This document shows positions 24,112 to 35,193 of a stretch of DNA of 64,000 bases, piece by piece. Position 1 is the stretch's first letter, and the number at the start of each line of letters is the position of its first letter. This DNA comes from Xylona heveae TC161 (Eukaryota; Ascomycota; Xylonomycetes; Xylonales; Xylonaceae): contig NW_017264197.1 of the NCBI RefSeq assembly GCF_001619985.1, positions 1,612,001-1,676,000 on the forward strand, given 5' to 3'. The position numbers were made by a program, and so were the translations under genes. The notes beneath the pieces are model-generated. The model made no database searches and was not told where the DNA came from. It saw only the letters and a list, made by a program, of their open reading frames with translations.

Positions 24112-25216
24112 TGTTCCATTGATAGTACACAGACGAATTAATTTGGGGAGAAAAAATTAAATTGACAAAGCATTGGCTGAAATTTCATTCATGTAACATG
24201 GCTAGTATTCGCTCTAAGTACATAAACCAAACAGAATATTTTCAAAGAATTTTTTGAACCCCGACAGTCACCATTACAGATGATTTAAAGTGTATACGCA
24301 CGACGAGCATTTTTTTTTAGGTCATTGTTTCCCCTTATCACAGCGGTTGTGCTTGTAGGAGTGGATGGTCACATTGCACAACACCAACGATGGAGCACGC
24401 CATCGCTTATGTCTCCTCGATAACCTCCACCAACATCAACCCCCAGGCAATGAAATCCAATGAGGAGCCAACACAATCACGACATTGAACTAATGAAATG
24501 TTTCTAGACTATCGCTGCATTACCTGGCAAAGATAACATCGATTGTATCAATGGGATCAGAAATTGATTCCCGTAACTCTTCCCCCGTCAATAATACAAG
24601 AGAATCAGAATCACTTCCACAAATGGACGGTAGCAGCAGTCTGCTTTCACAATTAGATATTCATGATCGCTATGGACTACTTTATATCCAAATAATTGAA
24701 GATCTTCAGACTGATTGGAATTGAAACAAGCCCCGGAAGGATCATGGCTACGGGCCTAGGTATGTGAGATGGGTACAATCTACGGAGCACATGTGGATAC
24801 CCCTCCTACCGTCAATATCTGATACAATTATCTGATTCGTCAATAGCTCATGTCTCTCTGAAGCACAACAGCTTCGTGTCCGGCCTAGGGGTCAGATAGT
24901 ACAGATCTCCGTTCCTGGATCCTGATTAGATCACCACGGCATCAACGGGAATAATAGCTCAACTAGAGCATCTTGACCCTTGACCGGCAGATTAGTTGCA
25001 TCACGCCATACCATGGTGTGGGTTCAGCGCACTGACAAAGATAATGGTCGAATGATCAGTATTCGAGAAAATTGAGCTCTCTTCTGAAACACATTCATCT
25101 CCTCACATCAATCTTTATATAACAGACGGCCTGAGTGTTATATTGGACACTAACAACGGCTTGTCGGATCTTTCCAATTTCCAGAAAATCAGATTGCGCT
25201 GTTTGTAGAGAACAGA
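24112..25216. promoter_or_regulatory. Shared divergent promoter of permease and TauD dioxygenase
   Basis: A 1.1-kb region with no coding signal between two divergent starts. Two related minus-strand sites, ATGGCGTGCT (24394-24403) and ATGGCGTGAT (25000-25009), match the CYS3/MetR consensus ATGRYRYCAT at 8 and 9 of 10 positions. A TATATAA lies at 25116-25122, 95 bp before the TauD start. Control by sulfur supply is inferred. Confidence 0.45.
25116..25122 (+). promoter_or_regulatory. TATA box of TauD-type gene
   Basis: TATATAA, 95 bp upstream of the start codon, a usual distance for an inducible fungal gene. Confidence 0.5.
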
Positions 25217-26583
25217 ATGCCTTCTACACTAGTGACGAACACGACCGCGTCCCTTCGTGGCGGTCATGAGCAAGCACGTGCCCGCATTACCAAGCCTCTT
25301 CAATACGCTGGCGGATTAGACTCCTACTCTTACAGTGATCTGACACCAGTCATTGGACGAGAGTACAGAGATGTACAGGTCAAGGATCTTCTGAGATCTC
25401 CTAACGCTGATGATCTCATCAAGGATCTTGCCGTAACCAGTATGTTGCAACCAGCTGCACAGTGCATCAGTGTTTATGCATTGACCCTCACTGATATAAT
25501 TTTCTGCATGCTAAGAATCCAATGGCTAATTTGTACAATAGTTTCGCAAAGAGGCGTCGTCTTCCTCCGCGATCAAGATGTCACCCCCCAACAAATGCGT
25601 GAGCTTGGCGAAAGACTTACGTTCCTTGCCGGTTGTGTGAGTTACCTCTGTTCTATCACAAAAGAAGACCTTGTTACCATAACGGACGCTGACTTCGCAT
25701 GACAGCCAGAATCATCAAGATTGCATGTCCACCCCCTAACAGAAGAGGGCAGCGAGCTCGGCGACCAGATCAGCGTAATCAGTAGTACGAAGCAGAAGAG
25801 AGGAGGCGGTCTTACACACCAACTCAGCGACACGAGTCGCTTTGCGTCTGTTGGCTGGCATACCGATATCAGCTTCGAGCCTGTCCCATCCGACTATGCC
25901 ATGCTCAAGATCCACACTTTGCCTGAGACCGGCGGCGACACGCTTTGGGCCTCGGGTTACGAAATATACGACCGGCTCTCGCCCCAGCTAGCCAGCTTCT
26001 TGGAGACTTTGACCGCGACGCACGAAGCAAAGTTCTTCCACGAAGAGGCAGCAAGATTGGGTAACCCCCTGAGAAAGGGAGTTCGAGGCTCGCCGCTTAA
26101 CCAGGGAGGTGAATTGACTGCCGTTCATCCCGTCATTCGGACCAATCGTACGTTATTTTTCCAACCTTTACAACTTTACCAACCTTTACTAACATTGATG
26201 GTAATAGCCGTGACTGGCTGGAAGTCTGTCTATGTAAACAAGGGCTTCACCCGCCGAATAAATGGCGTCACCAGAGACGAATCCGATATGCTCTTGAACT
26301 ATCTCTTTAATGTAAGATTGCCAACAACAATTCGGCATAAAAAGTCAATTGAGCAAGCATCTAACATGCCGTCTAGCTCGTCACGCAAAACCATGACGCC
26401 CAGATTCGCTTTAAATGGAATCCCAACGACCTCGCCATCTGGGACAACCGCTCGACTTGGCACTGCGCGACATATGACTACGCGGAAGCACGTGCTGGTG
26501 ATCGTGTCTGCAGTCTTGGCGAGGCACCGTATTTTGACACCTTGTCCGTGTCAAGAAGACAGGCCCTTTCCCAACAGGAGTAA
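25217..26583 (+). CDS. TauD/TfdA-family 2-oxoglutarate dioxygenase (sulfonate or taurine type)
   Basis: Five exons (25217-25439, 25542-25636, 25706-26147, 26208-26311, 26377-26583) give 356 residues. Iron ligands visible: GWHTDISF with His158 and Asp160, and WHCATYDY with His317. Arg331 (AGDRVCSLG) is placed to bind 2-oxoglutarate. GGDTLWASGYEIYDRLSP and TGWKSVYVNKGFTRRI are typical of fungal alpha-ketoglutarate sulfonate dioxygenases such as yeast Jlp1. Family knowledge: these open C-S bonds in sulfonates, releasing sulfite for assimilation. The neighbour permease supports this; other substrates are possible in this large fungal family. No targeting signal is obvious, so a cytosolic location is likely. 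Confidence 0.92.
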
Positions 26584-27047
26584 ACGTTTCTTGCTCCATG
26601 TTCCTTATGCCCCAAAAAAGGATAAATGAGAGAAAATTATGCGGATACCACTCTGTTTTTTGCGGCCTTATTTCCGCCAAAAGTTGCTTCACAAACCGTC
26701 ATCAATCGTGATACGGTCTATTAAAAATAAAACTTCTATATCCATCAGAACTATGTACATAACTTATTCAGCTCTCCTTTCCTTTCTAGCTGAGATGATT
26801 ACGCAGCACACTATTAGCGCTTTATCCCCACATAACGATAAAAGCAAGCCAAGCCATTTAGAATCAACATCGCGGTCCAAGTCAATCGGCTCACAATGCA
26901 TCCTCAAAGCCTAAAAAGGAGCACGTTGTAACCGAGACTGGCATGCAGTACCAATTGCGAACAACGCAGGATTTATCCGCATAACAAATTTGTGTTATAC
27001 CTACATTAAAATCAACCCGAGCGCGGTAACATGCAAGACGCTTGAGA
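26584..27047. other. Convergent 3' intergenic region
   Basis: Between the 3' ends of the TauD gene (+) and the phosphatase gene (-). A/T-rich, no gene seen. Confidence 0.6.
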
Positions 27048-28913
27048 TTAACCCGCCAATACAGACCGAAGCAACAACCACCCGCCAACAGCACCAATAA
27101 TCGTAGCCAACAACAATCCATTCCCTTCCCACGTGAGACCCAAATACGCCAGTACGCCTACAGCGAGTTCTTTCCTTCGCCCTGCACTTCTCTTCTCGCG
27201 CCACAGCGGATCCATCTCTAGCGGGGGCGACACGCGCAGATCATCCTCCCCTGACAAGCCATCGTCCCTCGACAAGGCCTCCGCACGGCGGACCTCGGGT
27301 CGAAGCGGGACATTTATAGAGAGCGCAACAGGTCGGTGATCAGAAGTCGGCATGACTGGCAGCGCGGTATAGACGTGGCTGTACTTGTTCGTTGGCAATG
27401 TAATATCTGGTGACGATGGTGATGATGATGAGGACGAGGAGGGCGCAGTAGACCCAGAATGAGCGTTGAGTCCACCGTCGAATACTAAAATGCGATCACA
27501 CCAACTGGGCCAGCGATGCGGGGACCACGCCCATTGATCCAGTGCTTCATCCGGGACAAGGGCAGGTTGTTTGGACGAGTACTTGTATGTAGGGGGAAAA
27601 GTGATGCGCGCTTCGCGGAAGCCCTGGAGGACATGACCCGCTTTCATCTCGCGAGTGAGTTGGTCGTTTGCGAGGAGGTGCGAGAAGTGCATCTTGCTCG
27701 TCTGGTCGGATGTTGGTTGGGGGTAGAGTTTGTGGTCGTCTGGGGAGGGACCGCGGTCGGAGGTGCGGTAGTTGAGGTCGCCGCCGAAGAAAACGTATGA
27801 GGTGCTGGGACTGTAGAGGCCGGAATATAATGGGACGTTGCTGTTGTGGTTATCGTTGTCGTCTTCGGCGACGGAATCGTGGAGAAGGGGTTCTGCTTCG
27901 TCGGCTTGGACCGGTCGAGTACGCTCGGCCTCGGCTTCAGCGCTATGAGCGCCAGATGGCGTTGAGACAGTGTGCCTAGTTGTTGCAGAACTATGGTCCC
28001 TAATTGGCTTTTGCCCTTTGATGTATCGCAGTGCGTTCTCCCGCAAAGGCGTAAATACTAGTCCCCTGGCAATGTTATTCCAGTCTTCGTTTCGGCTGGA
28101 TAAGCCGTCTTCCATGGGCGCCAAGTGCGCAGCGACGAATGCGACTTCCGTTACATTGGCATAGTCCTCTTGTGTTCCGCGGCCTGCTGGTGGGGGGCTG
28201 GGTAAGAGTCCTAATTTCACTCCGACCGCGCCTTTGTTACCCATTCCCCATAGCCCGAGCCCAACGCCGGCGGTGTGGATGTGTGCAATCCGGTCGATCT
28301 GGTCCTCGCGCATGAATATCATTAGCGCCGTCATGCCGACATTGCGTACAATGATGTTTTTATAGATTGGCCTCGAACTGGCGTCATGCTTGGCAACCTT
28401 GGCTCGATGCCGGCGGAGGAGATGTGTGTTTTCTTCGCGCGTGCTGTGTTCGCTTTGAGGTCGCCGGGCAGAACGGTCGGTATTTCCGTCACTTTCCTCA
28501 TCGCTTTGAATCTCTGGGTTGGCAGTGCTAATATCATTGTCGTCAACGGCTCTGGAAACAGCATAGTCTACTGCTCGTCGTATTCGTTCCAGGTACGGTT
28601 CCAGATGCGAGCCGCCGAGGAATGATTCTGCCACTGGGGCAATTTCTTGCAGTGACAGCACTAGAACATCGGGAAGGGCTATATGTTCAGGTGTTGAGAA
28701 TGAAGCAGATGAGCTCGCGGTTGCGCGGGGGCCGGCCGTGCCATCTTGAAATGCATCATTGCCGGTAGGTTTTGGAGAGGGTGAGGGCCGCGGAAGGGCC
28801 TGAAAGAGATATGCGCCTAGAGCTTCCGGCTCTACGAGTGTGCGCGCACAGTTGAATGTAAGAAAGTATAAGCTTAAAGATGCCGCGGTGGCTACTGCAG
28901 CATCATTCGTCAT
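27048..28913 (-). CDS. Inositol polyphosphate 5-phosphatase, tail-anchored (Inp54-like)
   Basis: Single exon, 621 residues, ATG at 28913. The catalytic fold of the IPPc/exo-endo-phosphatase family is clear: LTFNCAR at the start, NKGAVGVKL, FVAAHLAPMEDGLSSRNEDW, FFGGDLNYRTS, FREARITFPPTYKY, WPSWCDRILVF and a final TSDHRPVALSINV. Acidic/Ser-rich inserts separate these blocks. The last 30 residues hold one hydrophobic helix (LLLATIIGAVGGWLLLRSVL) with almost nothing after it, a tail-anchor design. Yeast Inp54, a PI(4,5)P2 5-phosphatase held on the ER by its C terminus, has the same plan. The exact lipid substrate is inferred. Confidence 0.9.
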   Translation of the reverse strand: MTNDAAVATAASLSLYFLTFNCARTLVEPEALGAYLFQALPRPSPSPKPTGNDAFQDGTAGPRATASSSASFSTPEHIALPDVLVLSLQEIAPVAESFLGGSHLEPYLERIRRAVDYAVSRAVDDNDISTANPEIQSDEESDGNTDRSARRPQSEHSTREENTHLLRRHRAKVAKHDASSRPIYKNIIVRNVGMTALMIFMREDQIDRIAHIHTAGVGLGLWGMGNKGAVGVKLGLLPSPPPAGRGTQEDYANVTEVAFVAAHLAPMEDGLSSRNEDWNNIARGLVFTPLRENALRYIKGQKPIRDHSSATTRHTVSTPSGAHSAEAEAERTRPVQADEAEPLLHDSVAEDDNDNHNSNVPLYSGLYSPSTSYVFFGGDLNYRTSDRGPSPDDHKLYPQPTSDQTSKMHFSHLLANDQLTREMKAGHVLQGFREARITFPPTYKYSSKQPALVPDEALDQWAWSPHRWPSWCDRILVFDGGLNAHSGSTAPSSSSSSSPSSPDITLPTNKYSHVYTALPVMPTSDHRPVALSINVPLRPEVRRAEALSRDDGLSGEDDLRVSPPLEMDPLWREKRSAGRRKELAVGVLAYLGLTWEGNGLLLATIIGAVGGWLLLRSVLAG

Positions 28914-29404
28914 GTTGCGCTGCTGTGGACCGGCTGGGTCGTTAATTGATAACGAGAGATGTTATCATGTGGATGAAAATGGGAGGGGAAATCTTGTCTG
29001 GTCATCTATAGGATAATGCAGTGTAAAATGATAAAGCAATTGCAGTGTGAGCGGAAAAGCGTAGGATGTTGATGGTACTCTCCGAACCCTAAGTGCATCA
29101 AGTTCAGAGTGTTCTTGACCCCTATGACGTGAGACAACGGGAATAAGCTCGGACCACGAAATGATCCGTGCTGGTTGCATGTGAACAAACAATGAACTTC
29201 GTGCTGGCTTTTATCCAAACAATATTACCATACTGCCATATATTAGAGGGAGAGTCAATTTTTATCACTTGAAGGTAGATTTAACTAGGTCTTTTTCGTG
29301 TATAAAAACAAAAAAAGTTAAGAGATAGGGCATAATACAACCCAATTAAAGATAATACAACAACGCTCTCACACCTAATCCCGCCTTGCTTCAAGATTCC
29401 TGAC
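28914..29404. other. Intergenic, 5' flank of the phosphatase and 3' flank of deoC
   Basis: No gene seen. It serves as the upstream region of the phosphatase gene and the 3' side of the aldolase gene. Confidence 0.6.
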
Positions 29405-30199
29405 CTAGTAACCACCCGGAGCACTCTCATCAATCGGTTTAAATGTGACCGTTGTAGGTTGGTCTGTAATTCCTCTTTTTGCAGCGTCTTCCAGAATGGC
29501 CACAGTAGCAGTAGCTCCGATCCGCGTCACGCCAAGTGACATAACATGAAGTAAGTCGTCCAAAGTGCGCACCCCGCCGGCCGCCTTGATTTGTATCTCA
29601 GGCTTAGAGTGCTTTCGCATGAGTTTGAGATGAGGCACAGTCGCTCCTTTGTACGAGTACATGCCATTTGGCTGCTTGACAAAGCCGTAACCCGTAGATG
29701 TCTTGACAAAGGCAACACCAATGTCGGAACAGATTTGACAAAGTCGGATAATATGCTCTTCTTGCAAGTAGTCGTTCTCAAAGATAACTTTGAGTGTCGC
29801 TCCGTGCTTCGTGACATTTTTGTTGATTTGCTTGATCTCATCTGCCACATAGTCCCAATCACCACCGAGTGCCTTGCCAATGTTGATGACCATGTCGACT
29901 TCAGCACCACCAGCAAGAGCTGCTGCCTCTGCCTCGAATACTTTCACCTCAGTAGTGCTATTTCCATGAGGGAATCCAATCACAGGGCAGACAAGCACTT
30001 GACTACCTTCAAGTTCCTTCTTCGCCAGAGGGATGAGGTATGGTTTGACACAGGCGGTGGCTACGCCGTATTTTCTGGCAATGCGGAGACCTTCGAGGAT
30101 ATCCTTGTCGGTCATGGTCGGGTGCAACAATGAATGGTCAATCATTTTGGCGACCTGTTGCAAGGTGACGGTGATTGAGTTTGTGCGTTGTTCGGTCAT
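29405..30199 (-). CDS. deoC: 2-deoxyribose-5-phosphate aldolase
   Basis: Single exon, 264 residues. The DeoC signature residues are all present: Asp102 (EVDMVINIG), the Schiff-base Lys166 in FVKTSTGYG, and the proton-relay Lys205 in IKAAGGVR. Length matches bacterial class I DERA (about 250-260). The reaction splits 2-deoxyribose 5-phosphate into glyceraldehyde 3-phosphate and acetaldehyde, letting cells use deoxynucleosides as carbon. No signal peptide, so cytosolic. Upstream on the same strand, 552 bp away, is a Zn2Cys6 regulator that could control it; this is a guess from position. Intronless structure and bacterial-like compactness are common for fungal DeoC. Confidence 0.97.
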   Translation of the reverse strand: MTEQRTNSITVTLQQVAKMIDHSLLHPTMTDKDILEGLRIARKYGVATACVKPYLIPLAKKELEGSQVLVCPVIGFPHGNSTTEVKVFEAEAAALAGGAEVDMVINIGKALGGDWDYVADEIKQINKNVTKHGATLKVIFENDYLQEEHIIRLCQICSDIGVAFVKTSTGYGFVKQPNGMYSYKGATVPHLKLMRKHSKPEIQIKAAGGVRTLDDLLHVMSLGVTRIGATATVAILEDAAKRGITDQPTTVTFKPIDESAPGGY

Positions 30200-30750
30200 G
30201 ATGTTGTAGTAAAGAGTAGAATGAGCTTTGTTTCCAGTGTTTCTTTGGCTTGGAAGTAGATTATCTTGCTTTGCAGATTCTACTCATCTCAATGGGAGAC
30301 GGACTTGTCTTATATCTTGGAGAAACGATCCGGAATGTGAGGCATTGAGGCAAAGCAGAAGGTATCCGGTGGTCGTGACTGCCATGTTTGGGTTTAGCTC
30401 CGTTGGCTCGAAGGGTTGTAGGATTTCAATTCAATCTAAATTTTAACTTCGTTAGAGGTAAAATCTTTTGTTATGCCCTCAGTCGGCGTACAGGCAGGCT
30501 GTTGTTGATGGTATAGATCTGGGTGACCTAAACCAGAATTGGCCATGCCTAGATTTGCCACAGACCATGGAGGCGGAAGCCCTTCTTGATCGAGTAATTT
30601 TCTCCGGCGGAAGTACGGATCACGGTAGGACGGTATTTAGCCACGCTCCTCTTTCCATTTTAGCCATAAGAAGTCATCCTAGTGTTAGTGTCCGATTTCG
30701 CCGTCGTCAATTTCCTTAGCCATAGGCCTGGACTATGACTACCACGTCTT
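30200..30750. promoter_or_regulatory. Upstream region of deoC
   Basis: A 551-bp region between the 3' end of the Zn2Cys6 gene and the deoC start, expected to hold the deoC promoter. I see no convincing palindromic Zn2Cys6 CGG-N-CCG site by eye. Confidence 0.4.
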
Positions 30751-33397
30751 CTATGCATTATAGTTCCAGCCCCATATCCATCCTTGATCCTGCCCCACAT
30801 GGAAACCGCCAGAAGGAAGTTCACCCGCATGACTTGAACTTGTGTCATCATCTACGGTATCACTCGGCGGGTAATTGATCACTAGACACCCTGTCAGCAC
30901 CAAGCATGGACGCATTTTATCAAATGAGTAACTATCACACACCTTGTTCAAAGTCTAGCAAAGCCTCCGTGATGGATGGATTCTCACAAAAATCAAAGTT
31001 TGTACAGTCGAATGGCATATCCAACTGTAGAGGAGCGTCTAGTAAATTTTGGTCAGGTTCCGACGAGTTCATATCACATTCTCTCTGCGTTGGCAACGTG
31101 GCTGTGCGGAATTGTGACCCCGGTTGTCTCTCTCGCTCACAATGCTGATCAGCGCTCTGGTGAGGGAGATTCAAGACTGAAGACTGGTTCGCAGATTCTG
31201 TCTCATTCACGGAGGCAGGTTGCTCCATCTCGAACATACTGTCAATTTCTTTGGCCATGACAAGCGACATCAGGTTTCGAAGGATATCCAACCCCTGCCC
31301 AGCAGCAACTGATTTTGGCTTCAGTAACCCTTGCATCTCCATCAGCGCCCGAACGCCTCTTTTTGATTCGTGTGCTTCGCGACTTAGCGGATCGAGGCTC
31401 GCCATTATGCAAAGAGTTACCCCGGCGGTGAAAAGGTGCAAAGAGACAAACGTGACTGCATATGTATCATATACCTGCTTAAAATTAGGCACTGATCCGA
31501 CTCTCGATATTTGGAGGGCTGCGTCTCGGCATATTTCGATAGAATACTGAAATGGGTCAGGAGCAGCTGACTGGCGTGAACCGCCCTCGCGAATGATAGT
31601 TTTGTATGATAAAAGTGGTCGATGGACTAGAATCCTCGCATTCTCATAAGCCAATTTGAGTGCCAGTGCCTGGAGCTGGAAAAGGTGCTCTTCAAAAGTT
31701 TTGTCAACATTCTGATCAGAATGGCCTGAAACACGAGCTTGATTGGAACCCGAATCACTAATAGTCGTTGGCCGAAGCTTTGCCGCTACACCTTCTCGCC
31801 ATTGCAAAAGCCGCGAGTCCAAGTCCTGCACCTTCTTGATGAGGCTCTGGAGGCGTGCATTGTGGCTCATGATAGGATGATTTTCTCTGTCCAGATCCCG
31901 ATGGGTGCCGTAAAGATCGGTCAGAGCAGACTTGACAATTCTTGAGAGTTTCGACATGTAACATTTAAAAAACAAGAGAGTTGGCTGCTCAGAAGTCTGC
32001 GCTTGTGATGTAGAGCCTGAGTATTCGTCAAAGGGATCCAATTCGTCGACATCGCAGTCGCTATCCGATATGCTCAGAGGAAAGCCGTACATCATTGAGC
32101 AAAAGGTCTCGATCTCGTAAACTGCCCACCAGCCGCGCTTCCTAGCCGCAAGACTTGGTTGGACGTCACTTTGGCGGGCGGACGCTGAATTTGTTAAGTT
32201 CCGGTGTAAATTTAATGCTTGAGCAATTCTTAGACCACAGCCGCACAGAGGCCAGGCCAGTCCAGGTTCTCCTTGATACAGGTAGTAGCTCCCCAGCAAA
32301 ACACATGTTTGCACCGTTTCCAAAGACCCTAGAGACAAAATATCCAAAAGCTTCTGTTTTAAGGCAGTCAGAAACCTTTGCTGGAGAGCTTGTAGATCGA
32401 CGCCATGACGTGCGAGAGCTTGCTTTTGTGAATCAGTTGTATATTGCAGGCTGATGGCACACACAGCCAGGAGCACAGCCACTTGGCCTACTCGATTGTT
32501 CGTCGCTATATTTTGGCCTGGAGGTCTAGTTGAGGGTAATGAATACAAAATTTCGAAATTTGCTCTAAAGTCCCGCTGGTGAAACAGCAACATGAACCAA
32601 TGAATACGGTCAAAGTAATTGTCAACGAGCAGTTTGGCGACTTCAAATCGTGGGAGCAAGGACGAAAGTTCGCTTTCAGGTGCGAATGGGCCTTTGGGGT
32701 GCGCAGTCGCACGCTCCGAGGTGCTCCTCACATGACGGGAAAGCAGCTTCTGTAAAGCGTTACGATGATTTTGCTTTCGATATAGACCGTCAGACGGAGA
32801 CTTTGGATGCATCCACTGACCGGCTGAAAATGCAGATGTTTCAGAACCTTCGGGAGTATCGGCATGGTGGTGGTGAAACGCCTAATTTAAAATCAGTAAA
32901 AAAATTCCCATTGGCGGAAAAGGTAATCTAATCTGCAACCTCCTCGACTAATTCAATAGTAGAGCTAGAATTCCATGTCGTACCGACGGGAGATTCTGGA
33001 ACAGTGGGCGCGGGATCCGGATGAGAGGGTCCTGAATGTTCCGTTGGATTGGCCCCATCATCTTCGATAGCTTGGATTTCATGTCCTTGGCTGGAAGGTG
33101 CTCTGCGAAGTTTTTTGCTGTTTGGTGCATCTTCCACATGATGGGAGTCCTTTTGCATCCTGCTGTTGGCTCGCTTTGGCCTGCCTGTCTGGACTTTCCA
33201 TTTCTCTGGTTGTACGGTAATACAGTTTGCATTTGTCCTTGCACACATTGTGCAAGGACGTTCAACATCACACTAGGCGCAGTCAATGTCAGGGATGGTT
33301 GTTACAAAGCTAAGTGGTCATTACATAGTCTTACCTTTAGTTTCTGCCTCCGGCATCGCTGGCAGGCACTCGGGACCTTGTTGGAGGGTGTGTTCAT
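30751..33397 (-). CDS. Zn(II)2Cys6 transcription factor with fungal_trans domain
   Basis: Four exons: 33397-33335, 33272-32940, 32881-30943, 30881-30751; 821 residues. The zinc cluster is split by intron 1 and is complete after splicing (Cys12, 15, 22, 28, 31, 38: CQRCRRQKLK then CDVERPCTMCARTNANC). A GRPKR basic patch follows. The middle-homology region is clear: VAKLLVDNYFDRIHWFMLLFHQRDF, LLGSYYLYQGEPGLAWPLCGCGLRIAQALNLHR, RKRGWWAVYEIETFCSMMYGFPLSISDSDCDVDEL. The tail is acidic and aromatic (GGFHVGQDQGWIWGWNYNA), a possible activation domain. Intron 2 is doubtful: the frame needs a poor donor (GTTGCA at 32939), or alternatively GTACGA near 32984 with a later acceptor. The target is unknown; deoC lies directly downstream. 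Confidence 0.88.
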
Positions 33398-33871
33398 GAT
33401 AATTCAAAGCATGCAGGTTGACTGGGTAGAGATTGTGGGGCGAACGGGGAGAGCATTAAATCGATGTATTGTTAATTGATAAGTTGCAGGCATTGCCGGG
33501 AGACAACCTAAGAAAAGCCTCTCCGCTCAAAAATCTCTTTTTTCTATTTGTCTAGCTCTCTTGCCCATACCATCTGTGAATATTTCAAAGTAATTGAGAC
33601 GATAGTGGTAAGATGTGGAAACCTGACGTCAAACAATCATCCGGAGGGAAATGCCATTTTTGGAATAGACGCTTGCAGCGGCAATTCATTTTTCCGCAGC
33701 GGACAGGCAGTAGGCCGATATTTGCTGGGACGCCGGAGCGGCGGGAGTTACTATTTTCGGTAGACGGTCCCGACGTATTTATTTCTCAGGTGCTCTGTTG
33801 ATATACTAGGAGACGCCTCCTACTTGAAAATTGGCATCGATGTGCAATTTTGACGGACTGACGCGGTCACG
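33398..33871. promoter_or_regulatory. Divergent promoter, Zn2Cys6 gene and DUF218 gene
   Basis: 474 bp between divergent starts. No coding signal. Specific operator sites could not be assigned by eye. Confidence 0.4.
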
Positions 33872-34939
33872 ATGAGTGCGCCATCCATTGCTGAAGCTGT
33901 GAATACAGTTTCCTCGTTTCTGGCCTTTGAGCAAGTTCACAGTTCTTCCGACCTCGAACACATTTGGCAATCTGCAAGCGCTGAAAGGCAGCACAGCGCA
34001 GCCAGTGAATTGCCACCAACGGATGTTATTGTTCTATGTGCTTCTGCAGTACTTTCTACAGCTGAGACGGTGTTTTCGACATTAGCAAAATGTCATAGCT
34101 TGAGAGGTACAACTTCTACAAATGCGTGAAAGTAATCCCTTAGTTATTTCCTTTTCTAATATTACTCCTCCCGAGGACAATAATATACAGAGCAGGAAGT
34201 ATCCCAAAATAAACATCGTATAGTCCTTGTTCTTTGCGGTGGACTAGGTCATTCGACGGAATTGATGCACCAAGCCGTTGCTGCACACCCCAAATATGGC
34301 GTGCTGGCTAAAAAACTATCCGGCCAGCCGGAGGCACGCATTTTGCAAGCCATTGGAGAAAAGTATTTTTGGTTGAATATCAACGGTGTTCAATCTGAAG
34401 ACGTGACAGCATTCATGGCAAAAGACCAATTGCCCAGCTTTTCAATCTTGATCGAGGACAAGTCGACAAACTGTGGTGCAAATGCTGCCCGAACGAGAGA
34501 AGTATTGGAGACTCATGGAATCTACTCGCCGCGTTCGATTGTCGTGTCTCAGGACCCGACAATGTGCAGACGTACTATTGCCTCCTTTGAGCGCGTATAT
34601 TCCGACAAAATCGGCGACGGTCCCAGATTATTCAGCTGGCCAACATTTGTACCTACGGTGGCCACAGACAGGGAGATGGAAGGAAGAACAGACCACGATA
34701 TCTCGTCGTTTTTGTGTTATGACATTCTTCGTATGGGCCAAGTGGATCCGGATGGACTATGGACTATCACTCGCTTTCTAGACCTGATCATGGGGGAGAT
34801 TCCCCGCTTGAGGGACAACACCGATGGTTATGGTCCGACTGGAAAAGGATTCATCTCCCATGTCGACATCCCAGAAAATGTGGAAACAGCATGGCAAATA
34901 CTAGATGCCATCATGACGAACTCAGGAAGGAGAAGATGA
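33872..34939 (+). CDS. DUF218 (YdcF/SanA-like) protein
   Basis: Two exons, 33872-34106 and 34191-34939, give 327 residues; the 84-bp intron joins HSLR to EQEVSQNKHRIVLVLCGGLGHST. The DUF218 pattern is visible: an early ASAVLSTAETVF helix, the GGGLGHSTE-like turn, LIEDKSTNCGANAARTREVL and SIVVSQDPTMCRRTIASFERVY. Bacterial YdcF binds S-adenosylmethionine and SanA affects envelope permeability, but the role of fungal members is unknown. No signal peptide or membrane segment, so a soluble protein is expected. It starts 474 bp from the divergent Zn2Cys6 gene. Confidence 0.85.
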
Positions 34940-35193
34940 GAATTTAAAGGAATAGAACGTTTTTTGGGAATAGATTAATATTTTATGTCTCGGAAAAAGG
35001 ATTGGCGAGCATGCCAATCTCGTGGGAGGGGAACAATCATTAATTTTCTGCGACACACCTTGAGAGATGGACTCTTGGTATGAGCACGAATTGTAAATTT
35101 CCTTCACTGAAGAAGACCTTCGGAATGAACCAAAATCGAGCCCGTAGAAATCTTAACCGCCCGGCATGTCGTAACTTTTAAATTTAAGAAAAT

